Shown: positions 1 through 9,700 of the stretch, one piece after another
How positions within the stretch are numbered: position 1 is the stretch's first letter
Layout of the letters: each line of letters starts with the position of its first letter
Assembly: GCA_011176545.1 (NCBI GenBank)
Contig: DUEN01000002.1
Coordinates: 1 to 64,000 of the forward strand
DNA: 64,000 nt
DNA from: Caldilineae bacterium
GTDB taxonomy: Bacteria > Chloroflexota > Anaerolineae > DUEN01
Reading direction: 5' to 3'
Notes under the pieces: model-generated
Told to the model about the DNA's origin: nothing
The model's input: the letters and a program-made list of their open reading frames with translations, nothing else
Database searches by the model: none
Translations under genes and position numbers: made by a program

Positions 1-2354
1 GAGATGGGATCGCCGTCGCTATGGACATAGAACCGCACATAGGTCCGCTTGCCCTTGATGAGCACGACGGAGTTGTTCAGGTCCTGAATGCCCTGGGTGA
101 CCTCCAGCCCATCGGCGATGAGGTCCGGTGGGTTCCAGGTGTTCATAGAGGAACGCGCCATCGCCCGGTCGGCGTTATCGGCCTCGGCATAGGCGTAGTT
201 GGTGATGATGACGTTGTGGCTCACGTCATCCGCGATGTGAACGGTCACGTGATAGGTCCGCGACTCGCCCGGATTCAGGACCGGGATCGTCGGCCACGTC
301 AGCGTACGTTCGGATCGATCGTAGACCCCATTAGGGCCGGCCGAGACGAACTCGGCGGGCAGATCCTCATCCCACACGACGACGTTATAAGCCGGCGCCT
401 CGCCCTCGTTGCTGACGACGATCTCATACGTCAGATCCTCGCCACCGCGAGCCGGCACGCTCATCGGGTGCTTGCTCACGTGAAGCTGTGGCAGGCCGCT
501 GACCGTGATACTCGCCTCGTCCCGGACCCGAGGGACATCCTCAGCCCGAGCCTCAGCCCGATTGGTCAGCACGAAACCATCCGGCACGTCAGCGGCGACG
601 TGCAAAGTGACCCGGTAGTTGAGCTGAGCGCCGGGGTTCAGGCGATCCCGAACGGGCCATGTGACGACGCCGTTTGCGTAGGTAGCCGCGGGTGAGGCGG
701 AGACAAAAGTAGTACGCGGGGGTATGATGTCCCGAATCTCCACCTGGCGGGCGGGCGCGTCACCGGAATTATGAACGGAGATGACATACTCCACATCCTG
801 ATCGGGCCTGATGGGCTCGCTGGTGTCCACCCGCTTATTTATCGTCAATTCCGCCCGGCTTCGAGTGGTTGGCGTTGGCGTGGGAGTAGGGGTCATCGTC
901 GGCGTCGACGTGGGGGTCGTCGTCCGGGTCGGTGTCGGCGTGGGAGCATGCACCTGTATCATCAGGGAATAGGGATACGGCGAGAAGGCGTCGCTGGGGC
1001 TCCACACGCGCACGCGCCACCAACCGCCTCGGCCCGCCTCGACGCGCCAGGAGAACTCCACGTCCGCCAGCTCATCGGGGACGAAGGTGCCCACATGGCT
1101 TCCATCTCCCCGCCATAGCTCGATGTAGTACTCGGCCGGTAAGTCGTACAGCCGCCCTTCGATGATATCCCCTTCATCCACGGGGAACTTGTACCAATCC
1201 TCATCGCTGGGAGGGCAGATCCGCGCCTGTGTCCCCCGGGGTCCTGGCGTGAACTCGGCGGCCATAGCAAACGTGTCACCCGCCTCGTCGAGCAGGCACA
1301 TCACGGAGATCGGCGTAGGCGTCGGCTGGCGGCGCACCGTGGTGGTCTCGGTGGCCTCCTGAAAACAGATCTGGGATCCTTCGTCTCCCCCCTGGCAACG
1401 ATAGGAGGCCACGGCCCGATTGATCAGCTCGGTGCCATCCGGCGTGTCAGGCGAGGTCCTCAAGGTCAGTTGGAGTGTCCGAGAGGCGTTGGCCGGGAGG
1501 ATCCGGATCAGCCAAGTGACGGTGCGATCCCCATCGAAGCTCCCACTGCCGGATGCCTCGACGAAAGTAGCGCCATCAGGGATCGTATCCTGTAACATCA
1601 TGCGCAACAGGGGACGATCGGTCAGGTTACGCACGCTGATGGTGTACTGTACCTCGTCACCGGCATAGACCGGATCGGTCAGATCGGCCTTGTCGATCCG
1701 CACGAGAGGCTCCGGCGTCGGCGTGGGCGTAGGCGATTCGTAATTCACCACTAGGGCCAGGTTTTGGAAGAGCCGGGCGTGCTCCTGAGGATCGGTCTGG
1801 TCGTTCTCTCGCATCAGGTAGAACCCATTGTTCACCCAGCGCCCGTCTATCATCCCCTGCACGATCGTCGTCACGTCCCAGGAGACCTGTCCAAAGGTGG
1901 CGCTGATGTCCAGATAAGCGGTTCCCCACGCGGCGTTGGGGTGGTTGTTCCAGGTCACCCCATCCTCGGTCCATCGGGTCATCTGATCCAGCGCATAGCC
2001 GGCATAGTAAACGAAATGATCCGGTAGCCCCTGTGCATCGATGATGGCGGCGTAAAGCCGGGCTTCGGTGATGATGGCGTCCGATGGGATGCCGCTCAGG
2101 TCGAATTTCACCAGGCCGCGCAGGGCGCTGAGGGTATCCCCGGTCCCATGGCCGTAGCCTACCCAGATGTATCCCCGGCCGCCGAAGTTAGTATCCGGCT
2201 CCGCGCTGGAGACCCAGGCCATAGCCACAGGTTCCAGGATCACCTGGGTCTGTGGTAAGGCCTGGCTCGCGGGCGCGGCACGCGGCGCGGCGAAAGCGGC
2301 CAACAACAGCCCCATCGCGACCGCTATCATGAAGAAAAGCACTCGACGGTTCAT
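1..2354 (-). CDS. Secreted DNRLRE / DUF11-repeat protein, cut by the window edge
   Basis: The frame is open from the ATG at 2354 to the left edge (784 codons seen, no stop), so the C-terminus is missing. AAAGGAGG lies just upstream of the ATG. Residues 1-30 read as a signal peptide (MNRRVLFFMIAVAMGLLLAAF). A DNRLRE/CBM96-like beta domain follows at about 38-195, with the AEPDTNFG motif. Then come three DUF11-type beta-sandwich repeats, recognisable by VxYTISVRN, DTIPDGATFV and VTW motifs. A PPC-like stretch (DEAGDTFAMA to SPYSLMIQV) sits between the first and second. Thr-Pro linkers join the modules. The visible end begins another domain (LEVTQGIQDLNNSVVL). Such modular exported proteins are common in Chloroflexota and are thought to act at the cell surface; enzymatic activity is not visible. 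It lies 233 bp downstream of the FHA regulator, on the same strand. Confidence 0.85.
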   Translation of the reverse strand, partial: MNRRVLFFMIAVAMGLLLAAFAAPRAAPASQALPQTQVILEPVAMAWVSSAEPDTNFGGRGYIWVGYGHGTGDTLSALRGLVKFDLSGIPSDAIITEARLYAAIIDAQGLPDHFVYYAGYALDQMTRWTEDGVTWNNHPNAAWGTAYLDISATFGQVSWDVTTIVQGMIDGRWVNNGFYLMRENDQTDPQEHARLFQNLALVVNYESPTPTPTPEPLVRIDKADLTDPVYAGDEVQYTISVRNLTDRPLLRMMLQDTIPDGATFVEASGSGSFDGDRTVTWLIRILPANASRTLQLTLRTSPDTPDGTELINRAVASYRCQGGDEGSQICFQEATETTTVRRQPTPTPISVMCLLDEAGDTFAMAAEFTPGPRGTQARICPPSDEDWYKFPVDEGDIIEGRLYDLPAEYYIELWRGDGSHVGTFVPDELADVEFSWRVEAGRGGWWRVRVWSPSDAFSPYPYSLMIQVHAPTPTPTRTTTPTSTPTMTPTPTPTPTTRSRAELTINKRVDTSEPIRPDQDVEYVISVHNSGDAPARQVEIRDIIPPRTTFVSASPAATYANGVVTWPVRDRLNPGAQLNYRVTLHVAADVPDGFVLTNRAEARAEDVPRVRDEASITVSGLPQLHVSKHPMSVPARGGEDLTYEIVVSNEGEAPAYNVVVWDEDLPAEFVSAGPNGVYDRSERTLTWPTIPVLNPGESRTYHVTVHIADDVSHNVIITNYAYAEADNADRAMARSSMNTWNPPDLIADGLEVTQGIQDLNNSVVLIKGKRTYVRFYVHSDGDPI

Positions 2355-2390
2355 GGATCCTCCTCCTTTAGCGGCACTTCATGGATCGAA

Positions 2391-2406
2391 AGGTGCGTCG
2401 CACCTT
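2391..2406. repeat. AGGTGCGTCGCACCT palindrome
   Basis: A perfect 15 bp hyphenated palindrome (AGGTGCG T CGCACCT) sits in the gap between the FHA regulator and the secreted protein. The same or closely related words occur near 10.37, 18.43 and 50.62 kb, so it belongs to a dispersed family. Confidence 0.6.
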
Positions 2407-2586
2407 CAGAGCAAGGGAGACCACCTCTGCTTACAACATCGCGAAATCACGCGGATCGCTGCCCATCAGATAGCCAGCAATCAGCCAACAATTAGCCAAG
2501 AGAGAGGAAGATGTCCTGCATCACCAGAGCAGATGGCGAGTCCCCATCCAAGGAGTGCGCGCGAGGAAAAGGGAGGATATTGGGGC

Positions 2587-3201
2587 TCAGGGCAGGTTCA
2601 AACGATAGCCGCGCCCGCGGTCAGTGAGGATCAAAGAGGGGTTGCGGGGGTCGCGCTCGATCTTCTCGCGCAGTCGCTTCACCAGGCTTTCCACCTGATA
2701 GTCGAACACCTCCGCCTGATATTCAGGCCAGACGGCCGCAGCAATGGCATCCTTGCTCTGCGGGATACCGACATGCTGATACAGGAAGTCGAACAGCCGT
2801 CGCTCCTTCGGGGAGAGGCGGACCAGCCGGCGATCCACCCACAAATCGCCCGTATCGCGATCGTACACGACATGGGGGACCGCCTCGGCGTGGAGCGTGG
2901 CCTCTGGGTCCACGAACGTGAGGATGGTCTGCCCGATACGGATCTCATCCCCATCACGCAGGGGCTCAGATCGGATCACCCGCCTGCCGTTCAGATACGT
3001 CCCGTTGGTGCTGTTCCGATCGTGCAACACCCATCCTTCATCGGTATGACGTATCTCGGCATGCGCGCGCGATACCAACGGGTCATCCAAGACAACATCA
3101 TTTCGCGCGGAGCGTCCAACGGTGCAAACGTTCGATGATAATTCGTACTGCCCCCCACCCCAAGATAAGATGGGCGGGCGAGTCGCTTCACGGTCCTTCA
3201 T
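2587..3201 (-). CDS. FHA domain - OmpR-type winged-helix transcription regulator
   Basis: 204 residues from the ATG at 3201; a TTG at 3207 would add two residues. Residues 25-97 form an FHA phosphothreonine-binding domain with GR at 29-30, SRAH at 44-47 and NSTNGT at 63-68. Residues 110-204 form an OmpR/PhoB-type winged helix, with LSPKERRLFDFL, the recognition-helix region VESLVKRLREKIERDP, and the wing ILTDRGRGYRLN. The expected job is to bind a phosphorylated partner and control promoters in the cytoplasm. It overlaps the 3' end of the kinase gene upstream, so the two are probably co-translated. Mycobacterial EmbR combines the same modules in the opposite order with a BTAD domain between them; here the FHA comes first and no BTAD is present. 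Targets are unknown. Confidence 0.88.
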   Translation of the reverse strand: MKDREATRPPILSWGGGQYELSSNVCTVGRSARNDVVLDDPLVSRAHAEIRHTDEGWVLHDRNSTNGTYLNGRRVIRSEPLRDGDEIRIGQTILTFVDPEATLHAEAVPHVVYDRDTGDLWVDRRLVRLSPKERRLFDFLYQHVGIPQSKDAIAAAVWPEYQAEVFDYQVESLVKRLREKIERDPRNPSLILTDRGRGYRLNLP

Positions 3202-4921
3202 ACGCAACGGTCAATCGCGGCCGCAGATTGGGATCTTGATACTCGTTGGTGTACACCCAGAAATGCGCCATCCCGAAGCTGTCATCCGTGAGCCTCAACA
3301 TCAACCCGTAATTGGGCACCTCGCTATGGCCCGGCGCCAGAGGGGTGATATCCAATGAAAGCCATCCCTCCTCAGCCAGCCAGGGGGCCAGATCGATCTC
3401 GGCCAGTGGATCGGCGGCGTAATCAACGCCCGCCCGCATGCCAGCCGTCTGCCAGGGCGTCTTGTAAGTGGCCGTGGTCGGATCCCACGGGGTCAGGATG
3501 GCGTGTGCAGCCAGGGTCGCGGACCGGTTATCCTCCCCCCAAGGGGCGAGATAGACATCCAACGTGGCGCTGATCACGCGCGTCCCCTGAGGGAGGATCG
3601 CATCCCAATCGATACGGAATAGCACCCTGTCCGGCGTGGATGGCCCTTGAAGGTGTACCTTACCCGCATCGAAGAAGTTCTCATCGGGGAGGTCGGGGTC
3701 GATCCATACGTCCACCAGGGCCGGGGAGCTTTGTACCTGGGTGATCACGTGAGTGAGGCTGGGTGAAACCTGAGTGGGCTGCGAGATGGGCGAGATCGGC
3801 GAGGTGAACGCCTGGACGAGAGGGGTGGGCGTGGCCTTCTCCAACGATGCGGCCGGCTGTTCCACCGTGGCCGTCGGCGCCGACACCGCTGGTGGGCCTC
3901 CTCCAGGGCCGAGGATCCACCACGCCGCGGCGCCCACCAGAAGGACCATGACGGCCGTTATGGCTGCGATGCCCCAACGCCGCGAGGTCCGGGGAGGCTC
4001 TGACACCTGCGGGGAAGACGGTGCCACGGCGGTCGCCTGCTCGGCCTCTGCCGCCTGATCGATGGCCTGGCGCAGCGCGCTGGCGAACTCCGTCGCGGAC
4101 TGGAATCGGTCCTCCGGCGCCTTGGCCAGCGCCTTCAGGATGACCCTCTCCAGAGCCGGGTGTAGATCCGGACGCACCTCCCTCGGAGCGGGCAACGGCG
4201 CGCTGATGTGCTTGAGGATCACCGCATAGGGGGTGTCGGCATCGAAGGGGAGCCGGCCGGTGAAGATCTGGTAGAGCAACACGCCCAGGGAATAGATATC
4301 GCTACGGGCATCACCGGGCTTCCCCTGCCCCTGCTCTGGCGACATGTAAGCGGGAGTGCCCAACGTGGCGCCGCTGGCTGTGCTCCAGGTCGCCTCCATG
4401 ACCCGGGCGATGCCGAAGTCCGTCAGGACGGGCGACCAGTCGGGGCATCCCTCGATCTCGCCGCCCGCGTGCTCCTTCCTCAGGATGATGTTGGAGGGCT
4501 TGATGTCGCGGTGAACCATGCCGTGGCTGTGGGCGTGGGCCAGGGCGCTGCATAGCCCGTCGAACAGATGGGCGACCTCCCTCAAAGGCATGAGCTGCCC
4601 CTTACGATCCAGTTCCTGGAGGTACCGTTTCAGGCTGACGCCTTCGACCAACTCCATGACGATGTAACAGAGGTCGTCCTCCACGTCCAGGTCATACACC
4701 TGCACGATGTGGGGATGTCGGAGGGATGCGATAGCCCGGCCCTCCCGCCGAAACCGCTGGAGGAATCCCTCCTCCGCGGTCAGGTGCGGATGAAGGATCT
4801 TGATGGCCACATAGCGATCGAGCTGGGGATGATACGCCTTATAGACCTGAGCCATACCGCCCGTCCCCAAGCGCTCAAGCAGGCGGTATTTGCCCAACGT
4901 CTTGCCACTCAGATCTACCAT
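3188..4921 (-). CDS. Transmembrane Ser/Thr protein kinase with DNRLRE ectodomain
   Basis: 577 residues. The cytoplasmic Hanks-type kinase domain spans about 12-290 and all key motifs are present: Gly loop GTGGMAQVY at 19-27, VAIK with K41, HRDIKPSN with D139, DFG at 168-170, SPE at 194-196 and DARSD near 207. One membrane helix lies at about 316-337. After a Ser/Thr/Pro linker, residues of about 400-577 form a DNRLRE-like beta domain (VDVWIDPDLPDENFF, LRPRLTVAYEG), predicted to be outside the cell. The usual extracellular module in this kinase class is PASTA, so this ectodomain is unusual. The same fold opens the secreted protein two genes downstream. It overlaps the start of the FHA-winged-helix gene, which makes that protein the obvious candidate substrate. 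A good promoter lies upstream at 5014-5044. Confidence 0.93.
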   Translation of the reverse strand: MVDLSGKTLGKYRLLERLGTGGMAQVYKAYHPQLDRYVAIKILHPHLTAEEGFLQRFRREGRAIASLRHPHIVQVYDLDVEDDLCYIVMELVEGVSLKRYLQELDRKGQLMPLREVAHLFDGLCSALAHAHSHGMVHRDIKPSNIILRKEHAGGEIEGCPDWSPVLTDFGIARVMEATWSTASGATLGTPAYMSPEQGQGKPGDARSDIYSLGVLLYQIFTGRLPFDADTPYAVILKHISAPLPAPREVRPDLHPALERVILKALAKAPEDRFQSATEFASALRQAIDQAAEAEQATAVAPSSPQVSEPPRTSRRWGIAAITAVMVLLVGAAAWWILGPGGGPPAVSAPTATVEQPAASLEKATPTPLVQAFTSPISPISQPTQVSPSLTHVITQVQSSPALVDVWIDPDLPDENFFDAGKVHLQGPSTPDRVLFRIDWDAILPQGTRVISATLDVYLAPWGEDNRSATLAAHAILTPWDPTTATYKTPWQTAGMRAGVDYAADPLAEIDLAPWLAEEGWLSLDITPLAPGHSEVPNYGLMLRLTDDSFGMAHFWVYTNEYQDPNLRPRLTVAYEGP

Positions 4922-5013
4922 CAGGGAGTTATTCTCCTTTGTTCGCTGAGGACAGGAAGGCCACGGAGGTGATGGCTTTTGAGAGGAGACAATGATCCGG
5001 GGCCAATATACCT

Positions 5014-5044
5014 ATTATAGCACGAATCAGGGACGCAGTGTCAA
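5014..5044 (-). promoter_or_regulatory. Promoter for the kinase operon
   Basis: Read on the minus strand: TTGACA (5044-5039), a 19 bp spacer, then TATAAT (5019-5014) preceded by TG to give an extended -10 (TGCTATAAT). Both hexamers match the sigma-70 consensus; the spacer is long, which the extended -10 may offset. The expected start near 5007 gives a leader of about 85 nt to the kinase ATG. The -35 abuts the stop codon of the upstream gene. Confidence 0.7.
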
Positions 5045-5051
5045 TAAGAGC

Positions 5052-5933
5052 TCACGTCAGGTTCACCAGGGCCATGCCAGTCAGGAGCTGAACGACCAGG
5101 GCACCTCCCCAAAGCAGATATGCGGCGACGCGCTGTCGGGCATACACCAACCCGCCCCATACCCCATTCACCACCCAGGCCAGCAGACTGATGATGGGAA
5201 GCACGAACAATCCCGAGCGCGGGCCGATCCGATCAGCAATACCATGGGCATCGAAATGGAGTGGCACCTGCTCCGGCAGGCCCGCGTAGGTGAAGCTCAG
5301 CCATCCGAACAGGAGCACGACGCCCATCGCGCCGATGAACAATAGCCCGACGGCCAGACGATCACGCCACAAGGGCCAGCGGACGATCCACGGCGGCTGT
5401 AAACCCGGCGTCAGAAGCCGCGCGGGCCCCAGGCGATACCGTTCCTGCAGGGCGCTCACAAACTCTTCCGGATCCGCGGGGGATAGCCCCAGCACGCCAT
5501 CCGACGTAACGAGCAGAATCTGCTCAGGCAATGGTCGGGTGGCCAGGGAGACCACATGCCCATACGATCCACCCTCGAGCCTCGCCACATAACGGGAGGG
5601 CCATGTCCACCACGCCCCTGGCCCCTGATCGTCCGCGCCCAACACGATCTCCCGGATATGCCTTATGGGGATCACATATTGGCTTAATAGCCAGGTCACG
5701 ATCACCCCATCCCGGCTCACATGGTAGCGCAGCGTCAACGGGATCAACGTGCGATACAGCGCATAGAGGGAGGCAGCCAAAGCAGCCATCGCCGAGATTG
5801 CTAATATGAAAGCGAGCCCGCCGAATGGTAACGCGAGGCTTCCCCAGGACAAGGCCACGGCGAACAACAACAAGATCCCGGCAGCCAAGAAGCCTAAGAA
5901 CGCCCTCGGAAGGGGGATCGGCTTGAAGCTCAT
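5052..5933 (-). CDS. Membrane protein with bacterial PH-like and DUF1648-type regions
   Basis: 293 residues. Two hydrophobic segments at about 10-30 and 35-60 precede a soluble PH-like domain (about 65-165: YHVSRDGVIVTW, IPIRHIREIVLG, ILLVTSDGVLGLSPADPEEFVSAL). Three further helices lie at about 190-290. The LPEQVPLHFDAHGIADRIG stretch at about 220 matches the DUF1648 signature. Function is unknown; related proteins are membrane-bound and sometimes linked to envelope stress. The ATG overlaps the surE stop by four bases (ATGA), so it is the last gene of the PBP-surE operon. Confidence 0.8.
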   Translation of the reverse strand: MSFKPIPLPRAFLGFLAAGILLLFAVALSWGSLALPFGGLAFILAISAMAALAASLYALYRTLIPLTLRYHVSRDGVIVTWLLSQYVIPIRHIREIVLGADDQGPGAWWTWPSRYVARLEGGSYGHVVSLATRPLPEQILLVTSDGVLGLSPADPEEFVSALQERYRLGPARLLTPGLQPPWIVRWPLWRDRLAVGLLFIGAMGVVLLFGWLSFTYAGLPEQVPLHFDAHGIADRIGPRSGLFVLPIISLLAWVVNGVWGGLVYARQRVAAYLLWGGALVVQLLTGMALVNLT

Positions 5934-6718
5934 GCTCGTGACTCCGTCTCCCAGTCCAGGCTCCAGCGCCGCAGTTCAGGCAGGAAATCGTAATCCGTCA
6001 TATCCATGCTTAACGGGGTGACCGAGGCGTAGCCTCGCGCCATGGCTCCGACGTCGGTATCCACATCCGCATCAGGTGGAACGGTCGGGGGTTGACCGCC
6101 GATCCAATAATACGGCTGCCCACGCGGATCTATGCGCTCGATGAGGACATCGCGATACACCCGCTGCCCCAGCCGGGTGACGCGAAGGCCGCGCAGGCGG
6201 TCCCGTGGCAGCGAGGGCACGTTGAGGTTCAGGAACGTCTGGGGGGGCAACCCATGCTCCAGCACCTGCTCCGCCAGCCACGCGGCCAGCTCCGCCGCCA
6301 CGGAGAAGTCCCGCTCATCCCCCCAATCTTGAGACACGGCGATGCCGGGGATGCCGTTGACGACGGCCTCCATCGCCCCGGCCACGGTGCCGGAATAGGT
6401 GATGTCGGCGCCCAGGTTGGGGCCATCGTTGATGCCGGAGACCACCAGATCCGGCCGTTCCGGGACCAGCCCCAACAGCGCCAGCCCCACGCAGTCCGAT
6501 GGCGTCCCAGTGGTCACCAGCGCGGGCGTGCCATCCGCCAGTTGCGTCTCGAACACGCGCAGCGGCTTGTGCATCGTCTTCGTGTGCCCGGCCGCCGACC
6601 AGTTATGATCAGGAGCGAAGACGGTGACCTCCCCTATGGCGGAGAGCGCCTGCACGAGGGCCAGCAGCCCAGGGGCGTGAACACCGTCATCATTGGTGAC
6701 CAGGATGCGTTTGCGCAT
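5930..6718 (-). CDS. surE: 5'/3'-nucleotidase SurE
   Basis: Metal-dependent nucleoside monophosphate phosphatase. The start chosen is MRKRILVTNDDGVHAPG at 6718, because the SurE family begins directly with this strand and the upstream in-frame extension has no homology. The NDDG metal site is at residues 9-12. A Ser for the SurE active site lies in PDHNWSAAGH, and the GTPSDC and SGINDGPNLG motifs are intact. At 262 residues it is of normal family length. It starts 13 bp after the class A PBP stop and overlaps the next gene by four bases, so the three form one transcript. In E. coli surE is part of a stationary-phase stress locus; the pairing with a PBP is different here. Confidence 0.95.
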   Translation of the reverse strand: MRKRILVTNDDGVHAPGLLALVQALSAIGEVTVFAPDHNWSAAGHTKTMHKPLRVFETQLADGTPALVTTGTPSDCVGLALLGLVPERPDLVVSGINDGPNLGADITYSGTVAGAMEAVVNGIPGIAVSQDWGDERDFSVAAELAAWLAEQVLEHGLPPQTFLNLNVPSLPRDRLRGLRVTRLGQRVYRDVLIERIDPRGQPYYWIGGQPPTVPPDADVDTDVGAMARGYASVTPLSMDMTDYDFLPELRRWSLDWETESRA

Positions 6719-6731
6719 GATCGTATATGCC

Positions 6732-9700
6732 TTATTCCTCGCGGCGCGCCGGGGCTGATGGCTGGGGCAACCAGGCCCCTTCATTCCCTGCCGGGAAGCC
6801 CCACGCGGTCGCCCCCTCCTCTTCCTGCTTGTGCGTCACCAGGATGCGCACGGGCTCCGTCTCCGCCACGTTGCCCGCGGTGTCATACGCCTTGAGCTGG
6901 ATCACATGGGTCTCGGTGTAACCATGCGTGTCGGAGATGACCGTGCGGCCGGACTCCCACGTTTCGATGAGACGCACCGTGCCATCGGGCAGCGTCTCCT
7001 CTGTCGTGGTCATCACCGCCACCTCGCCCAACTGGATGGAACCATCGGGCATGGTGATGGGCCGCGTCTCAGAGATGATCCGCCCCGGCTCGGGGATGGT
7101 GTCTGACATGACGATGGTCCATCGGATGCTATACGGCGGCACCGTGCTCGTCCCAATAAGCTTGCCATCCAGGAAGAACTCCACCCGATCCATGGACCAG
7201 TCATCCGTGGCCTCGGCCGTGATGCTCACCCACTCATCGTCTTCCATCACATAGACCTTGCCGTCGAAGGGATGTACCAGCTTGATCGTCGGCGGGGCGT
7301 TATCCACCGTGATCTGCGTGGTCGCCGAGCGCGTGCCGCCATCGCCCCGCATCACGGTGAGGCGGAGTGTGTACAGGCCGTTGAAAGGCGTCGTGTCCCA
7401 ATACTCCAGGACGCCGTTAACAACCGGGTTATAGTGCTCCGGGCCGATCTGCATCCACGCGCCAGGGTTTAGCCCCTCGCCAAACTCGACGCGGTAGCTA
7501 CGGAAGCCGCCCATCTGGGCGTTGCCGATGATGGGGATGATGCCCCGCACGTAGCTATACGGCTTGGGCTCGATGATGGCCACCTCGGGATCGACAGGGC
7601 CGGGCCCATACGCGTCGTCGTACTGCTTCGGCGGCTGCGGGATCCCCGCCTCTCGCACCCAGTCGGCCGCCTCGGGCGGCAGGATCATGTATACCCGACG
7701 CTCCACCAGATCCCTCGGCGTGTACTGAGTCGCCAGTTTGCCCGTTTCCCGGTTCACCTCGAAGGCACGATACACCGTATCATAGGCGCGCGGCTCCGTG
7801 CCGGCGATGAACAGCTCCTCGCGGCGTGTGGGGCAATCATCCGTCGGCAGGAGGCCGGAAGGCCAACACACGGTCACCCGCACCATACCCGGCGGCTCCT
7901 GCCATGTCTCCACGGGCTGATCCTTCAGCGCCTCCTTCATCACCTGATGGAAGATGGGCGCCGCGCCCAGCGAACCAGGAACGCGCTTCATCGGCCGATT
8001 ATCGGCGTTACCAACCCACACACCCACCGCTAGCTGCGGCGTGTAGCCGATGGTCCACGCGTCCCGATAATCGTTGGTCGTGCCTGTCTTGGCGGCTACC
8101 GGGCGATCCTCCAGGCCCAGATACTTAGAGAAGCTGCCAAAGGCTGGCAGGCGGGCCTGCATATCGGAGAGGATATCAGTGATGAGGTAAGCCAGTTGCG
8201 GCGAGATGACCTGCTCCACCGTCGGCTGGCGATACTCCTTCAGCACGCGGCCGTGCTTATCCCTCACCAGGAGGATGGAGACCGGGTCCAGCGTCCGGTA
8301 GCCAGGGCGCTGTCGGATCGGCGGCACCGGCTCACCTGCCATGACGCCGTTGTTGGCCAGCACGCTGAAGGCGTACGTCATGTCCAGCAGACGCACCTCG
8401 CCGCCGCCCAACGTCAGGCTGAGGCCGTAGTAGTCCTTGGTGAGCGTGTTGATGCCCATGCGATGGGCCATGTCGATGACGTTCTTCACGCCCACCTGGC
8501 TCATGAGCCACACGGCCGGGATGTTGTACGAGCGCGCCAGCGCCTCGCGCAGGCTCAGCGGGCCATGATACTTACGGTCGTAATTCTCTGGTACATAGGG
8601 CGGGTTGGGCGGATCGGGGAAGACGGTGCGCACGTCCAGGACCATGGTCGCCGCGGTGTATCCCTGCTGAAACGCGGTGAGATAAGTGAACGGCTTGAAG
8701 GACGAGCCCGGCTGGTGCTCGGCCAGCGCGTTGTTCACCTCGCCGTCGATCTCCTCATCGTAGTAATCCAGGCTGCCCAACATGGCGAGGATCTCGCCGG
8801 TCTTCGGATTGATGGCGACCACGGCCGCATTGGTCACCTCGTGATCAAACTGCAATCGCGGCTGGTTGAGCTCCTCGATCCGGGGGGGCGGGGGATCACA
8901 GCCGGGATACGGCTCCGGCTCCCGATTCTGCAAATAGGCGATATGCGCGCGGGCGATACACTGGATACGCTGCTGCAAGTCCCAGTCCAGGGTCGTGTAA
9001 ACCTCCAGCCCGTTGCGCCAGATGAAATACGGATCGTCGGCCGTGTTGAACTCCCGATCGAGCTCGTTCAGGACGTATAGGGCGAAATGCGGCGCATCCG
9101 GCGGGATCTCAAATCGCTCGCTCGCCCACTGGCGCACAAATTGCCAGCGATTACCGCCTTGCCGGATGGCGTGCTCTGCCTCTTCGTCGGAGATCAGCCC
9201 CATGGTAGCTAGGCCACGCAGCGCTCGCGCCGTAGCCGCGGGATCGCCCCGACGCACGGGATCCAGATCGTCCGGCGACAACACGCCCTCTTCGACCATC
9301 TCGTTCAACAGGCGGTCATTAAAGTAACGCTTGGCCGCGTCGGCCTCGGCCTGTGTCAGGTATCCCGCCTTCACCATAGCATTCAGGACCTTTCGCTGCC
9401 GGCGGTAGGCGTCTGCTGGCGCCTGAATCGGATTGAGACCTGGGAATTGGGGCAGCGCGGCCAGCATAGCCGCCTCGTCCAGCGTCAGATCCTTGGCCGA
9501 CTTATCGAAGTAAATCCTGGCCGCAGCCTCGATGCCGTAAGCCGCGTTGCCGTAGAAGTTCGAATTCAGGTACCACTCCAGGATCTGATCCTTGGGGTAA
9601 CGTCGGGTGATCTCCAGCGCCAGGATCACCTCTTTGATCTTGCGGGCATAGGAGCGTCGATACCGCTCCTCCGGCGGGATCAGGACATTCTTGACGAGCT

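Noticed and set aside
21..695. A 224-codon plus-strand frame at the left edge
   Set aside because: It is antisense to the DUF11 repeats of the truncated secreted protein, which is the real gene although its stop is outside the window.
8196..9080. A 294-codon plus-strand frame inside the PBP gene
   Set aside because: It lies antisense to the transpeptidase domain, whose motifs are intact. No ribosome site and no protein-like pattern.
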